64,000 nucleotides of DNA from assembly GCA_047602365.1 (NCBI GenBank), contig JASGHM010000002.1, positions 2,232,001 through 2,296,000 of the forward strand, read 5' to 3'. Source of the stretch: Piscinibacter sp047602365 (GTDB lineage: Bacteria; Pseudomonadota; Gammaproteobacteria; Burkholderiales; Burkholderiaceae_C). The first letter of the stretch is position 1, and each line of letters begins with the position of its first letter. Shown here piece after piece: positions 35,729 to 45,971 of this stretch. Under the pieces are notes generated by a model that searched no databases, was not told the DNA's origin, and worked only from the letters and a program-made list of their open reading frames with translations. The position numbers and the translations under genes are program-made.

Positions 35729-35896
35729 ATGAACCGGAAGCTCGAGCTCTTGTACCAGGCGCTGCTGCACGCGTTGGCCGCCATCGGCGTGGCGTCGCTG
35801 GTGCAGGCGGCCCATGCCGCAGCCGTGGCCAGCGATCCACCGCCTGACCCTGGTTGCGCTCTCGGTCGACCACCGGGCCCGCCCGTCCCGCGCTAG
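35729..35896 (+). CDS. Small hypothetical protein with hydrophobic N-terminus
   Basis: 55 residues with a good ribosome site (AGGAG 8 bp before the ATG at 35729). The first half is hydrophobic and signal- or anchor-like (LYQALLHALAAIGVASLVQAAHAAA); the rest is Pro-rich and short. It follows the dioxygenase-like genes by 32 bp on the same strand and probably belongs to that operon. I do not recognise it. It could also be the remnant of a larger gene cut off before ureG. Confidence 0.45.
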   Translation: MNRKLELLYQALLHALAAIGVASLVQAAHAAAVASDPPPDPGCALGRPPGPPVPR

Positions 35897-35934
35897 GGCC
35901 GCACCAGGGGAACGTGGCGCCTATCATCGGGGCC

Positions 35935-36575
<641 letters not shown>

Positions 36576-36579
<4 letters not shown>

Positions 36580-38780
36580 AACTCCAGCACCTCGCCGCGG
36601 CCCTGCCGCTGGCTGCGGCACTGTGCGGCGCGCTCGCGCAGCCGGCTTCGCCGACCGTGGCCCCGCCCGTGAAGGACGTGCCCGAGACCTTCTTCGGCAC
36701 CACGGTGCACGACCCCTACCGATGGCTGGAGGACGTCAAGTCACCCGACGCTGCGGCCTGGATGAAGTCCAGCAGCGACCGCAGCCGGGCGGCACTGGCC
36801 GCGATTCCCGGGCGGCAGCAGCTGCTGGCTTCGATGGAGAAGGTCGACAGCTCGGTGTCGGCGCGTGTCGTCAGCGTCTCGCGCGAACCCGGCAACCGCT
36901 GGTTCTTCGAACGCCGCGGCGCCGCCGAGAACCAGTACAAGCTGCTGATGCGCGACGGACTGGCCGGTCGCGAGCGGGTGCTGGTCGATCCCGAGGAGAT
37001 CGCGAAGAAGACCGGCAAGCCGCATGCGATCAACTACTACGCGGCCTCGCCCGGCGGCACGCTGGTGGCCTACGGTCTGTCGGCGCAGGGCTCCGAAGCC
37101 GCGCAGCTGCACCTGGTCGACACGAGGAGCGGCCGCACGCTGGGGCAGCCCATCTCGCGCGCCGACTTCGGCAGCCCGTCGTTCTCGGCCGCCGGCCGGC
37201 AGATGCTGTTCACGCGGCTGCAGGAGCTCAAGCCGGGCATGCCGGCCACCGAGAAATACCAGCGTGCGCAGGTCTTCCTGACCCGCCCGGGTGCCGATGC
37301 CGCGAAGGCGCGGATGATCTTCGGCCTGGGCGTCCCCGGCGTGGATATCACGCCCGTGGAGATCCCGGTTGCCGCCTTCACGCCCGACGGTCGCTGGATC
37401 ATCGGCTACGTCTTCAACGGCACCCAGCGCGAGATCTCGCTGTACGCCGCGCCGGCCCGGCCGGTGCTGGCCGGCAATGCGCCGCAATGGACGCGGCTTG
37501 TCGGTGCCGCCGACGAGGTGACCGGCGTGTCGTACTTCGATGACGGGCTGTATCTCGTGACTCACAAGGGCGCGCCGCGCTCGCAGGTGCTGCGCCTGTC
37601 GCTGAAGTCGCCCGACGTCGCCCGCGCCGAACTGATCGTCGCCCAGGGCGATCAGGTGGTGACCGGCATCACCAGCGCATCGGATGCGCTGTACGTCGAG
37701 CGGCGCGACGGCAACATCAAGCGGCTGTTCAAGCGCGCCCACGCGACGGGTGCTGCACTGCAGGAGGTGACGCTGCCGGTGGCCGGTTCGTTCCGGCTCA
37801 ACGACGGCGAGACGCTGGCCAGCGCGGGCGACCCGCGCCTGCCCGGCCTGGTGATCGAGCTGCAGAGCTGGAACCGCGCACGGCAGATCTGGATCGTCGC
37901 GGCCGACGGCACGGTGCGCAACTCCGGCCTGCAGCCGCAGGGACCCTACGACGCGCCGGAGGACATCGTCAGCACCGAGGTCAAGGTGAAGAGCCACGAC
38001 GGCGCGCTGGTGCCGCTGTCGATCATCCACCGCAAGGGCGTGGCGCTCGACGGCCGCAACCCGACCATGCTGTACGGCTACGCCAGCTACGGCATCACCG
38101 AGGAGCCGGTGTTCAACCCCGGTCGCCTGGCCTGGCTGGATGCCGGCGGCGTGCTCGCGGTGGCCAACCCGCGCGGCAGTGCGGTTTACGGGCAGGACTG
38201 GTACAAGGCCGGCTGGCAGGCGAGCAAGCCCAACACCTGGAAGGACTTCATCGCCTGCGCCGAGTGGCTGATCGCGCAGCAGTGGACCTCGCCGCAGCGC
38301 CTGGGCATCCTCGGCGGCAGTGCCGGCGGCATCCTGGTCGGCCGTGCGATGACCGAGCGGCCCGATCTGTTCGCCGCGGTCGTGCCCGCCGTCGGCGCGC
38401 TGGACATGGTGCGCGCCGAGGTCACGCCGAACGGTGTGCCCAACATTCCGGAGTTCGGCACGCGCACGACGGAAGCCGGCTTCCGCGCGCTGCTGGCCAT
38501 GAGCACCTACCACCAGATCGCCGACGGCACGAAGTACCCGGCGGTGATGCTGACCCATGGGGTCAACGACCCGCGTGTCGAGGTCTGGCACAGCACCAAG
38601 ACGGCCGCGCGGCTGGCCGCGGCCTCGACCAGCGGCAAGCCCATCCTGCTGCGGCTGGACTACGACGCCGGCCACGGCATCGGCAACACGCGCCAGCAGC
38701 AGATGCAGGAACGCGCCGACATCTACGCCTTCTTCCTCTGGCAGATGGGCGTCGACGGCTACCAGCCCAAGGCGCCGTGA
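36576..38780 (+). CDS. Secreted S9A prolyl oligopeptidase family protein
   Basis: 734 residues with a signal peptide (MKLQHLAAALPLAAALCGALAQ). The N-terminal YHDPYRWLED-type element (HDPYRWLEDVKSPDAAAWM), a beta-propeller of ~400 residues and a C-terminal alpha/beta-hydrolase domain make the S9A layout. The catalytic triad is Ser in ILGGSAGGILVGRAM, Asp in HGVNDPRVEVWHS and His in DAGHGIGNTRQQ. It would cleave short peptides after proline in the periplasm. Its ATG overlaps the ureG stop (ATGA), so it is translationally coupled to ureG, with no obvious functional link. Confidence 0.93.
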
Positions 38781-38817
38781 GGCGCTTGCCAGCGATCGCA
38801 CCCTGAGGAGCACCACG

Positions 38818-39306
38818 ATGAGCGAGCGCGCCGACGAACTTCGCCGCAGGCTGGTGCGCAACGTCGACGAGGTGGCGCTGGAGCGCCAGCAGCGCGAGCC
38901 GCTGTACGACACGCTGTGCGGCGGCGTCTCCGACGGTACGGCCGCCACCAAGCTCGGCGCCGGCTACGACGTGCTGGCGCCGGGCAAGCGCAGCTGCCCC
39001 TACCACCTGCACCATGCGCAGGAAGAGATGTTCGTGATCCTCGAGGGCCGCGGCACGCTGCGCGTGGCCGGCGAGATGGTGCCGGTGCGCGCCGGCGACG
39101 TGGTGTTCATCCCGCCCGGGCCCGAGTACCCGCACCAGTTCATCAACACCTCCGACGCGCCGATGCGCTACCTCAGCATCAGCACGCAGGAACGGCCGGA
39201 ACTCTGCGAGTACCCGGACTCGGGCAAGGTGGCCGGCTACATCCGCGGCCTGCGCATCATCCAGCGCCCGGCCGATTCGCTGGACTACTGGGCCGGCGAA
39301 CCGTAG
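38818..39306 (+). CDS. Cupin-domain protein
   Basis: 162 residues from the ATG at 38818 (GAGGAG upstream). The single cupin barrel shows motif 1 (PGKRSCPYHLHHAQEEMFVILEGRGTLRV, with the metal ligands HxH and Glu) and motif 2 (PPGPEYPHQFINTSD). Such proteins are small metal-dependent enzymes (isomerases, dioxygenases) or sugar-binding domains; the C-terminal KVAGYIRGLRIIQRP region does not define a substrate. It is co-directional with the peptidase gene, 37 bp downstream. Confidence 0.82.
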   Translation: MSERADELRRRLVRNVDEVALERQQREPLYDTLCGGVSDGTAATKLGAGYDVLAPGKRSCPYHLHHAQEEMFVILEGRGTLRVAGEMVPVRAGDVVFIPPGPEYPHQFINTSDAPMRYLSISTQERPELCEYPDSGKVAGYIRGLRIIQRPADSLDYWAGEP

Positions 39307-39318
39307 CGCGGCAAGGCC

Positions 39319-40335
39319 TCAGCGCATCTGCGGCGCGAACTCGCGCAGCGCACGCACCGCACCTGCGCCGACGCCTGCGCCGAAGCGCTTGGCCAGCCGC
39401 TCGGCGACGTTCTCGCGCGGCGTGTAGTCGATCACGTCCTCGGCCTTGACCACCTCGCGGGCGACGAAGTCGAGGTTGCCGGTCTTGTCGGCCAGGCCAA
39501 GCTTGATCGCCTCCTCGCCGTTCCAGAACAGGCCGGAGAAGGTTTCCGGCGTCTCCTTCAGGCGCTTGCCACGGCCCTGCTTGACCACGGCGATGAACTG
39601 CTGGTGGATCTGGTCGATCATCGACTTCGCGAAGGCGCGGTGCTGCTCGTTCTGCGGCGAGAACGGATCGAGCATGCCCTTGTTCTCGCCGGCGGTCAGC
39701 AGGCGGCGCTCGACACCGAGCTTCTCCATCGCGCCGGTGAAGCCGAAGCCGTCCATCAGCACACCGATGCTGCCGACCAGGCTGGCCTTGTCGACATAGA
39801 TCTCGTCGGCGGCCACCGCGATGTAGTAGGCCCCCGAGGCGCACATCTCCTCGACCACCGCGTACACCGGCTTCTTGTGCAAGGCCTTCAGGCGGCGGAT
39901 CTCGTCGTTGATGATGCCGGCCTGCACCGGGCTGCCGCCGGGCGAGTTGATGCGCAGCACCACCGCCTGCGCGCCGACGTCCTCGAAGGCCGACTTCAGC
40001 GCCGCGACCAGGTTCTCGGCGCTGGCCTCGGTGTCCGCCGCGATCTCGCCGCGCACCTCGACCAGCGCGGTGTGCGGCGTGCTCGGCGCCGTCGGACCGA
40101 CACGCGCAGCGAACACCAGCACCAGCACGGCCACGATCAGCAGCAGCCAGACGAGGCGGAAGAAGATGCGCCAGCGGCGGTCGCTGCGGCGCTCGCGCAG
40201 CAGGTCCTTCGCCAGCTGTTCGAGGCCGCTCTCCCAGCCGGCCGGCCTGGCAGTGGCGGGTGCGGCCGGTGCGGCGGAAGCGGCGCTGGCGCCGCCGAAC
40301 GCGGGCTCCACGCGGGATTCGTCGGATGTGCTCAT
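39319..40335 (-). CDS. sppA: S49 family signal peptide peptidase SppA
   Basis: 338 residues. A cytoplasmic N-terminal ~55 residues are followed by one membrane helix (IFFRLVWLLLIVAVLVLVFAARV) and the S49 protease domain: VVLRINSPGGSPVQAGIINDEI, EEMCASGAYYIAVAADEIYVDKASLVGSIGV (nucleophile Ser in SGAYY) and FSGLFWNGEEAIKLGLADKTGN. It degrades leftover signal peptides and membrane protein fragments from the periplasmic side. It is on the - strand after the Rieske protein and gph, an arrangement usual in Burkholderiales. Confidence 0.92.
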   Translation of the reverse strand: MSTSDESRVEPAFGGASAASAAPAAPATARPAGWESGLEQLAKDLLRERRSDRRWRIFFRLVWLLLIVAVLVLVFAARVGPTAPSTPHTALVEVRGEIAADTEASAENLVAALKSAFEDVGAQAVVLRINSPGGSPVQAGIINDEIRRLKALHKKPVYAVVEEMCASGAYYIAVAADEIYVDKASLVGSIGVLMDGFGFTGAMEKLGVERRLLTAGENKGMLDPFSPQNEQHRAFAKSMIDQIHQQFIAVVKQGRGKRLKETPETFSGLFWNGEEAIKLGLADKTGNLDFVAREVVKAEDVIDYTPRENVAERLAKRFGAGVGAGAVRALREFAPQMR

Positions 40336-40364
40336 GGGGAGTCTTTCGGCCCCGCACGACAGTG

Positions 40365-40763
40365 TCAGTCGGCGAAGGCGGGTTGGGTGTCGCGGGAAGG
40401 ATACCAATACACCTGGCCGTCCCGTTCCTCGGCGTCGATGCTGACCAGCCGGCCACGCCCGCAGGGCCCGGCGACACAGCGGCCGCTGGACGGCTCGTAG
40501 GCCGCCCCGTGGATCGAGCACAGGATGAACTGGCGGTCGCCGTCGAGGAACTGGCCCGGCATCCAGTCCATCTCGGCCGGCACGTGGGCACAGCGGTTCA
40601 GGTAGGCCACCACCCGCCCCTCGATGCGCAGCGCGAAGGCGCGTGCCGGCTGGCCGTACTGCAGCACGTCGAAGACCACCGCATCGCCGCGCTCGGCGAG
40701 CTCGGCGGAGGTGCACAAGGCCTGGGCCGGGCCACGCTCACCGGCCGGATCGGTCTCAGGCAT
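40365..40763 (-). CDS. Small Rieske [2Fe-2S] protein
   Basis: 132 residues from the ATG at 40763. Cluster ligands are in CAHVP (Cys-x-His) and CSIHGA (Cys-x-x-His), separated by about 20 residues, with GPCGRGRLVSID after them. The small stand-alone Rieske domain has no membrane anchor or oxygenase partner in view, so it is a ferredoxin-like electron carrier or a regulatory subunit of unknown role. Its start overlaps the 3' end of gph by 8 bp, so the two are co-translated. Confidence 0.88.
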   Translation of the reverse strand: MPETDPAGERGPAQALCTSAELAERGDAVVFDVLQYGQPARAFALRIEGRVVAYLNRCAHVPAEMDWMPGQFLDGDRQFILCSIHGAAYEPSSGRCVAGPCGRGRLVSIDAEERDGQVYWYPSRDTQPAFAD

Positions 40764-41418
40764 GGCGGACCAGCCAGTCGTGCAACTCGGCCGTCGAGTG
40801 CGCGACGAAGCGGGTGTCGAACTCCTCGAAGGCCTCGTGCGCATGGGCGCCGTAGCTGACGCCGATCGATGCCGTGCCGGCGTTCGCCGCCAGCTGCAGG
40901 TCGTGCGTGGTGTCGCCGATCATCAGCGTGCGCTCGGGCACGACGCCGAACTCGCGCATCAGCTCGAGCAGCATCTGCGGGTTCGGCTTGGAGGCGGTCT
41001 CGTCGGCGGTGCGGGTGGCGTCGAACATGCCCTGCAACTCGACCGTGCGCAGCGCCTCGTCGAGCCCGCGGCGCGACTTGCCGGTGGCCACGCCCAGCCA
41101 GTGGTGGCGTTCCTTCAGCGCGCGCAGCATGGCCAGCGCACCGTCGAACATCACGATCTGATGCTGCTTGGCGAAGTAGTGGTGGCGGTAGCGGTCGGCG
41201 AGCTCCTTGTAGCGCTCGCGCGGCAGGTCGGGCGCGGCATGGGTCAGCGCCTCGACCAGGCCCATGCCGATCACGTAGCTGGCATCGCGGTCGCTGGGCA
41301 CCGGCACGCCGACGTCGCCGCAGGCGGCCTGGATGCAGCGGGCGATCAGCGCGGTCGAGTCGAACAGCGTGCCGTCCCAGTCGAAGACGATGAGGTCGAA
41401 CTGGCGGGGTCGGGTCAT
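40756..41418 (-). CDS. gph: HAD-family phosphatase, phosphoglycolate phosphatase-like
   Basis: 220 residues from the ATG at 41418. HAD motifs: I FDLIVFDWDGTLFDS (catalytic DxD), II VATGKSRRG, III KPNPQMLLELM and IV MIGDTTHDLQLAANAG. The cap domain lies between residues ~20 and 85. Proteins of this type remove phosphate from 2-phosphoglycolate or related small phosphates; the exact substrate is not certain. It overlaps the rluC stop by four bases and the Rieske start by eight, so it is embedded in one operon. Confidence 0.88.
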   Translation of the reverse strand: MTRPRQFDLIVFDWDGTLFDSTALIARCIQAACGDVGVPVPSDRDASYVIGMGLVEALTHAAPDLPRERYKELADRYRHHYFAKQHQIVMFDGALAMLRALKERHHWLGVATGKSRRGLDEALRTVELQGMFDATRTADETASKPNPQMLLELMREFGVVPERTLMIGDTTHDLQLAANAGTASIGVSYGAHAHEAFEEFDTRFVAHSTAELHDWLVRHA

Positions 41419-42404
41419 GAGGGCAATGTCGCGAGGAAAGCCTCGCATTCTGGCGGCAACGGCGCTTCGAGCTCGATCACCTCGCCGCTGGCGGGGTGCT
41501 GGAAGCGCAGCCGCCGCGCGTGCAGGAACATGCGCTCGAAATGCGCCGCGCCACGGGCCAGTGACTTGTTCAGCGCGAAGTCGCCGTACTTGGCATCGCC
41601 GACGATCGGGTGGCCCTCGTGCGTCAGGTGCACGCGGATCTGGTGGGTGCGACCGGTCTTGATGGTCACGTCGAGCAGCGTGAAGTCGGCGAAGCGTCTG
41701 GCCAGCTTGACCAGCGTGATCGAGCGTTTGGCCTCGTCGTGCCCCGGCTCGACCGCCCGCACGCGGCGCTCGCCCTCGCCGGTGAGGAACTTGTGCAGCG
41801 GCACGTCGATGACCTTCCGGCTCGCCGGCCAGGCGCCGATCACCAGCGCGGCGTAGGTCTTGCCGGTCTCACGTTCGCGCAACTGGTCCTGCAGCGCGGT
41901 CAGCGCCGAGCGCTTCTTGGCGATCAGCAGCAGCCCCGAGGTCTCCTTGTCGAGCCGGTGCACCAGTTCGAGGAACTTGGCCTGCGGCCGCGCCCGGCGC
42001 AACTGCTCGATGACGCCGAAGCTGACCCCGCTGCCGCCATGCACCGCCACGCCGGCCGGCTTGTCGACAGCGATCAGGTGCTCGTCCTCGTAGACCACCG
42101 GGAACTCGCGCGCCGGTGCGGGCGCCTCGGCGCTGCGCTCGGCCACCCGCACCGGCGGCACACGCACCACGTCGCCGATTTCCAGCCGCGTGTCGGCCGA
42201 TGCGCGGCCCTTGTTGACACGCACCTCGCCCGAGCGGATCACCCGGTAGATATGGGTCTTGGGCACGCCCTTGAGCAGGCGGATCAGGAAGTTATCCAGC
42301 CGCTGGCCCTGCGACCCCTCGTCGACCGTGAGGCGCAGCACGCTCGGCGTGTTGTTCCCGGCCGCGGCGGGCTTGGGTTTGGCCCCTATAATCGGCCGGT
42401 CCAC
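41415..42404 (-). CDS. rluC: 23S rRNA pseudouridine synthase RluC
   Basis: About 329 residues. An S4 RNA-binding domain (QRLDNFLIRLLKGVPKTHIYRVIRSGEVRVNKGR) precedes the RluA-type catalytic domain, with the active Asp in HRLDKETSGLLLIAKK and TGRTHQIRVHLTHEGHPIVGD. It makes pseudouridines at 23S positions 955/2504/2580 (E. coli numbering). No in-frame ATG exists near the expected N-terminus; I chose the GTG at 42404 (VDRPIIGAKPKP), with a GTG at 42341 as an alternative. It is divergent from rne, as in E. coli. Confidence 0.9.
   Translation of the reverse strand: MDRPIIGAKPKPAAAGNNTPSVLRLTVDEGSQGQRLDNFLIRLLKGVPKTHIYRVIRSGEVRVNKGRASADTRLEIGDVVRVPPVRVAERSAEAPAPAREFPVVYEDEHLIAVDKPAGVAVHGGSGVSFGVIEQLRRARPQAKFLELVHRLDKETSGLLLIAKKRSALTALQDQLRERETGKTYAALVIGAWPASRKVIDVPLHKFLTGEGERRVRAVEPGHDEAKRSITLVKLARRFADFTLLDVTIKTGRTHQIRVHLTHEGHPIVGDAKYGDFALNKSLARGAAHFERMFLHARRLRFQHPASGEVIELEAPLPPECEAFLATLPS
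42387..42392 (+). promoter_or_regulatory. Candidate -10 element for rne
   Basis: A perfect TATAAT lies just inside the 5' end of the divergent rluC gene and reads towards rne. No convincing -35 hexamer is 16-18 bp upstream. If used, the rne transcript would start near 42400 and have a leader of about 580 nt. Confidence 0.4.
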
Positions 42405-42977
42405 GTGATGCTCTAAGTGCTTGATTCTTTGGAGTTTAGCCTTCCAGCCCCAAGTGGCAGGCCGCTCAGGAGAGCGGTCATACGGTGATGCAACGCAACG
42501 CAGTCCACCGCAGGTGCCGTCCCGAAGCGACGGTGCGGCGGCAGGGGCGTCGCGGCAGAGCAAACGAAGAACGAACCCAATCCAAGGTTTTCGGACAGGA
42601 GACATGTCCCTCGGCCCCGCCGCAGCGACTGCGCTCTCTGTCCGCGTCCAGTGATCCCAGGCGGATGTTGATCCCGTTGTTCCCCGATTCGCGCCCTGAC
42701 AGCGCCCCGCGGCGAGCGACCGGTCACGCGCATGCGGCACTGCGCCGGCCCATGAGGCCTGCGCGCACCCGGTGCACCGCCTTCCCCACTGCCACGCACG
42801 CGCCAACGCTGCCCCTGCGGCCGCCGATCCGCTGATCGGCGTCGTCAAGAGCAGTCCAGGGCGATTCCTTCCGGTTCCCATCCGTTTTCTCGTGCATCGA
42901 AGCGTCGCCTCCCGCACCCGCGGGCGGTGACTGACGACAGTGCGCCGCCACGAAAAGGCGGCGCCGGAGGAGTGCAC
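42405..42977 (+). promoter_or_regulatory. Long structured 5' leader of rne (no gene seen)
   Basis: A 573-bp stretch without a convincing gene. Visible hairpins: CCGCTC-AGGA-GAGCGG (42462-42477), an extended stem around GCCGTC/GACGGT near 42510-42545, and GCGCCGCC-ACGAAAA-GGCGGCGC (42942-42964). The last abuts the ribosome site GGAGGAG at 42966-42972. E. coli rne also has a long leader through which RNase E limits its own synthesis. The same role is inferred here. Confidence 0.55.
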
Positions 42978-45914
42978 ATGAAACGCATGCTGATCAATGC
43001 GACGCAGCAGGAAGAGCGTCGCCTCGCGATCGTCGACGGCCAGAAGCTGCTCGACTTCGAGACCGAGATCGAAGGGCGCGAGCAGCGCAAGGGCAACATC
43101 TACAAGGCGGTGGTGACGCGCGTCGAGCCGTCGCTGGAGGCCTGCTTCGTCGACTACGGCGAAGACCGTCACGGTTTCCTGCCCTTCAAGGAAATCGCCA
43201 AGGAGTACTTCAAGCAGGGCGTCAGCGTCCGCGACGCGAAGATCCAGGACGTCATCTCCAATGGCCAGGAACTGCTGGTGCAGGTGGAGAAGGAAGAGCG
43301 CGGCAACAAGGGCGCGGCGCTGACCACCTTCGTCTCGCTGGCTGGCCGCTACCTGGTGCTGATGCCCAACAACCCGCGCGGCGGCGGCGTCAGCCGGCGC
43401 ATCGAGGGCGAGGACCGCGAGGAGCTGAAGGAGAACCTCGAGTCGCTCGACTACCCCAAGGGCATGAGCCTGATCGCCCGCACCGCCGGCATCGGCCGTT
43501 CCGCCGCCGAGCTGCAGTGGGATCTGAACTACATGCTCAAGCTGTGGGACGCGATCGACGGCGCGTCCAAGGGCGGCAAGGGCGCCTTCCTGATCTACCA
43601 GGAATCGAGCCTGGTGATCCGCGCGATCCGCGACTACTTCACCGCCGACATCGGCGAGATCCTGATCGACACCGACGACATCTTCGATCAGGCACAGCAG
43701 TTCATGAATCACGTGATGCCGGAGACGGCGCACAAGGTCAAGCGCTACCGCGACGACGCGCCGCTGTTCAGCCGCTTCCAGATCGAGCACCAGATCGAGA
43801 CGGCCTTCAGCCGCACGGTCAACCTGCCTTCGGGCGGCGCGATCGTGATCGACCACACCGAGGCGCTGGTCTCGGTGGACGTCAACTCGGCACGTGCCAC
43901 GCGCGGCAGCGACATCGAGGAAACCGCCACCCGCACCAACCTGGAAGCCGCCGATGAAATCGCGCGCCAGATGCGCCTGCGCGACCTCGGTGGCCTGATC
44001 GTCGTCGACTTCATCGACATGGAGGAGTCGAAGAACCGCCGCGAAGTGGAAACCCGGCTGCGCGACGCGCTGCGCCAGGACCGTGCCCGCGTCCAGTTCA
44101 GCTCGATCTCCAAGTTCGGCCTGCTCGAACTGAGCCGCCAGCGTCTGCGCCCGGCGCTCAGCGAAGGCAGCCACATCACCTGCCCGCGCTGCAACGGCAC
44201 CGGCCACATCCGCGACACCGAATCCTCCGCGCTGCAGATCCTGCGCATGGTGCAGGAGGAGTCGATGAAGGAGAACACCGCCGCCGTGCACGTGCAGGTG
44301 CCGGTGGAGGTCACCTCCTTCCTGCTCAACGAGAAGCGCACCGAGATCACCAAGATCGAGCTGAAGCAGCGTGTCACCGTGCTGCTGGTGCCGAACAAGA
44401 ACCTCGAGACGCCGAACTACCGCCTCGAGCGCCTGCGCCACGACGATCCGCGCCTGGAGAACCTGCAGGCCAGCTACACGATGATCGACGACGTCGAGGA
44501 AGAGGTCGGAATCACGCGTCGCGAGAAGGTCAAGGCCAAGCAGGAGCCGGTGATCAAGGGCATCCTGCCCGACGCGCCGGCACCGCAGCCCGAGCCGAAG
44601 CCGGAACCCGTGGCCGCCGCACCGGTGGCTGCGCCGGCACCCGCGCCGGTGGCGGCTGCTGCCCCGGCGGTGGCCGGCAGCGGCTTCTTCGGCTGGGTCA
44701 AGCGTTTCTTCGGTGGCGGCGAAGCTGCAGCCCCCGCGCCGGCACCGGCCGTGGCGGCGCCTGCACCGGCTGCCGAGCCGCGCAAGGAAGGCCGCGGTGA
44801 ACGTGGTGGCCGGGGCGGCCGTGATGGCCGTCGCGGAGAACGTGGTGAGCGCGGCGAGCGTGGTGAAGCTCGCGCCGATGGTCGTGGCGGTCGTGAGGGC
44901 CGCGAAGGTCGCGATGGCCGTGGCCGCCGCAACGAGCGCGCCGAACGCCCCGAGGGCGAAGAGGCGCAGCAGCAGCCGCGTGCCGAAGGCGCGCCGCAGG
45001 AAGCGCGCGGCGAAGGCCGTCGCGGTGGCCGCGGCGAGCGCAGTGAACGTGGTGATCGCGCCGAACGTGGTGAGCGCCAGGAGCGTGGTGACCGGGCCGA
45101 ACGTGGCGAGCGCCAGGAACGCCGTCCGGCGCCCGAGGCTGCCAGCGCCGAGGCGGTGCCGGTCCAGGCCTTCGTCGACACCGTGCCCGTCGCCGACGGC
45201 GCGGGCGAAGGCGGCGAGGCCCAGGGCGAGCGCAGCCGCCGCCGCCGTCGCGGCCGTGGTGGCCGCGACCGCGACGAGTCGCGTGCTGGCGAGGTGGGCA
45301 ACGAACTGCTGAACGGCGAAACGCCCGTGGCGGCCGAAGGCGAAGCGACCGTCGACACCGCTGCGGTGAGCGAAGGTGCCGAGGCTGCGGCGGCTGGCGC
45401 CGAAGGCGAGGAGCGCGAAGGCGGCCGCCGCCGTGGCCGCGGGCGTGATCGCCAGCGCCGCGAGCGCCGTGAAGACGGCGCGCCGGTGAGCGCCGAAGGC
45501 GTCAATGGCGAGGAAGCGGCGCAGGCCGTGTCCGAGCCGGCGGCCGAACCCGAAGCACTGGTCGCGCCGATGGCCGAGGCCGCGCCTGTCGTGGTCGCCG
45601 AGCCGGTGGCCGTGGCCGCTGCGCCGGTGGTGGCACCGATCGTCGTGCCCGCGCCGGTCGCCGCGAAGGTCGAACCCTTCGTGCTGCCCGCAGATCAACT
45701 CAATGCAGTGGCCGAGCAGGCCGGGCTGCAGTGGGTGAACTCCGACGCCGAGAAGATCCGTGCCGTGCAGGAGGCGATGGCGCGCGAGCCGAAGCCGGTG
45801 CACGTTCCGCGCGAGCGCAAGCCGCTGGTGCGCATCGACGAAGGCCCGCTGGTGCTGGTCGAGACGCGCAAGGACCTGTCGCAGATCACGCTGCCGTTCG
45901 ACAGCGCACGCTGA
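42978..45914 (+). CDS. rne: Ribonuclease E
   Basis: 978 residues from the ATG at 42978. The catalytic half has the S1 domain (~35-120), 5' sensor and RNase H-like parts, and the DNase I-like domain with the metal Asp residues in VSVDVNSARATRG and IVVDFIDMEE. The zinc link is CPRCNGTGHIRD (Cys402, Cys405). From ~540 the tail is disordered: Ala/Pro-rich linker, a short GFFGWVKRFFGG amphipathic membrane-anchor-like segment, long basic RGER/RGDR repeats for RNA binding, and a C-terminal motif ending ITLPFDSAR. It starts most mRNA decay and processes rRNA and tRNA as the degradosome core. The tail sequence is low-complexity, unlike the core. Confidence 0.96.
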   Translation: MKRMLINATQQEERRLAIVDGQKLLDFETEIEGREQRKGNIYKAVVTRVEPSLEACFVDYGEDRHGFLPFKEIAKEYFKQGVSVRDAKIQDVISNGQELLVQVEKEERGNKGAALTTFVSLAGRYLVLMPNNPRGGGVSRRIEGEDREELKENLESLDYPKGMSLIARTAGIGRSAAELQWDLNYMLKLWDAIDGASKGGKGAFLIYQESSLVIRAIRDYFTADIGEILIDTDDIFDQAQQFMNHVMPETAHKVKRYRDDAPLFSRFQIEHQIETAFSRTVNLPSGGAIVIDHTEALVSVDVNSARATRGSDIEETATRTNLEAADEIARQMRLRDLGGLIVVDFIDMEESKNRREVETRLRDALRQDRARVQFSSISKFGLLELSRQRLRPALSEGSHITCPRCNGTGHIRDTESSALQILRMVQEESMKENTAAVHVQVPVEVTSFLLNEKRTEITKIELKQRVTVLLVPNKNLETPNYRLERLRHDDPRLENLQASYTMIDDVEEEVGITRREKVKAKQEPVIKGILPDAPAPQPEPKPEPVAAAPVAAPAPAPVAAAAPAVAGSGFFGWVKRFFGGGEAAAPAPAPAVAAPAPAAEPRKEGRGERGGRGGRDGRRGERGERGERGEARADGRGGREGREGRDGRGRRNERAERPEGEEAQQQPRAEGAPQEARGEGRRGGRGERSERGDRAERGERQERGDRAERGERQERRPAPEAASAEAVPVQAFVDTVPVADGAGEGGEAQGERSRRRRRGRGGRDRDESRAGEVGNELLNGETPVAAEGEATVDTAAVSEGAEAAAAGAEGEEREGGRRRGRGRDRQRRERREDGAPVSAEGVNGEEAAQAVSEPAAEPEALVAPMAEAAPVVVAEPVAVAAAPVVAPIVVPAPVAAKVEPFVLPADQLNAVAEQAGLQWVNSDAEKIRAVQEAMAREPKPVHVPRERKPLVRIDEGPLVLVETRKDLSQITLPFDSAR

Positions 45915-45934
45915 ATCCGGCGCTCCTCCGAACA

Positions 45935-45965
45935 ACGCCGCCGCGGCTCACGCCCGGCGGCGTTC
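45935..45965. terminator. Bidirectional terminator-like hairpin between rne and nagZ
   Basis: AACGCCGCCG (45935-45944) pairs perfectly with CGGCGGCGTT (45956-45965) across an 11-base loop, in the 57-bp gap between the convergent stops. T-runs on either side are weak, so it is a terminator by position and stem strength. Confidence 0.6.
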
Positions 45966-45971
45966 GTGCTT

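Noticed and set aside
42421..42950. Short open frames in the rne leader as genes
   Set aside because: Short, overlapping on both strands, no good ribosome sites or recognisable sequence; the stretch is better explained as a leader.
41415..45935. A 1506-codon open frame on the - strand running through the whole rne gene
   Set aside because: Only its last ~330 codons are RluC. The rest is antisense to RNase E, low-complexity, and open because of high third-position GC.
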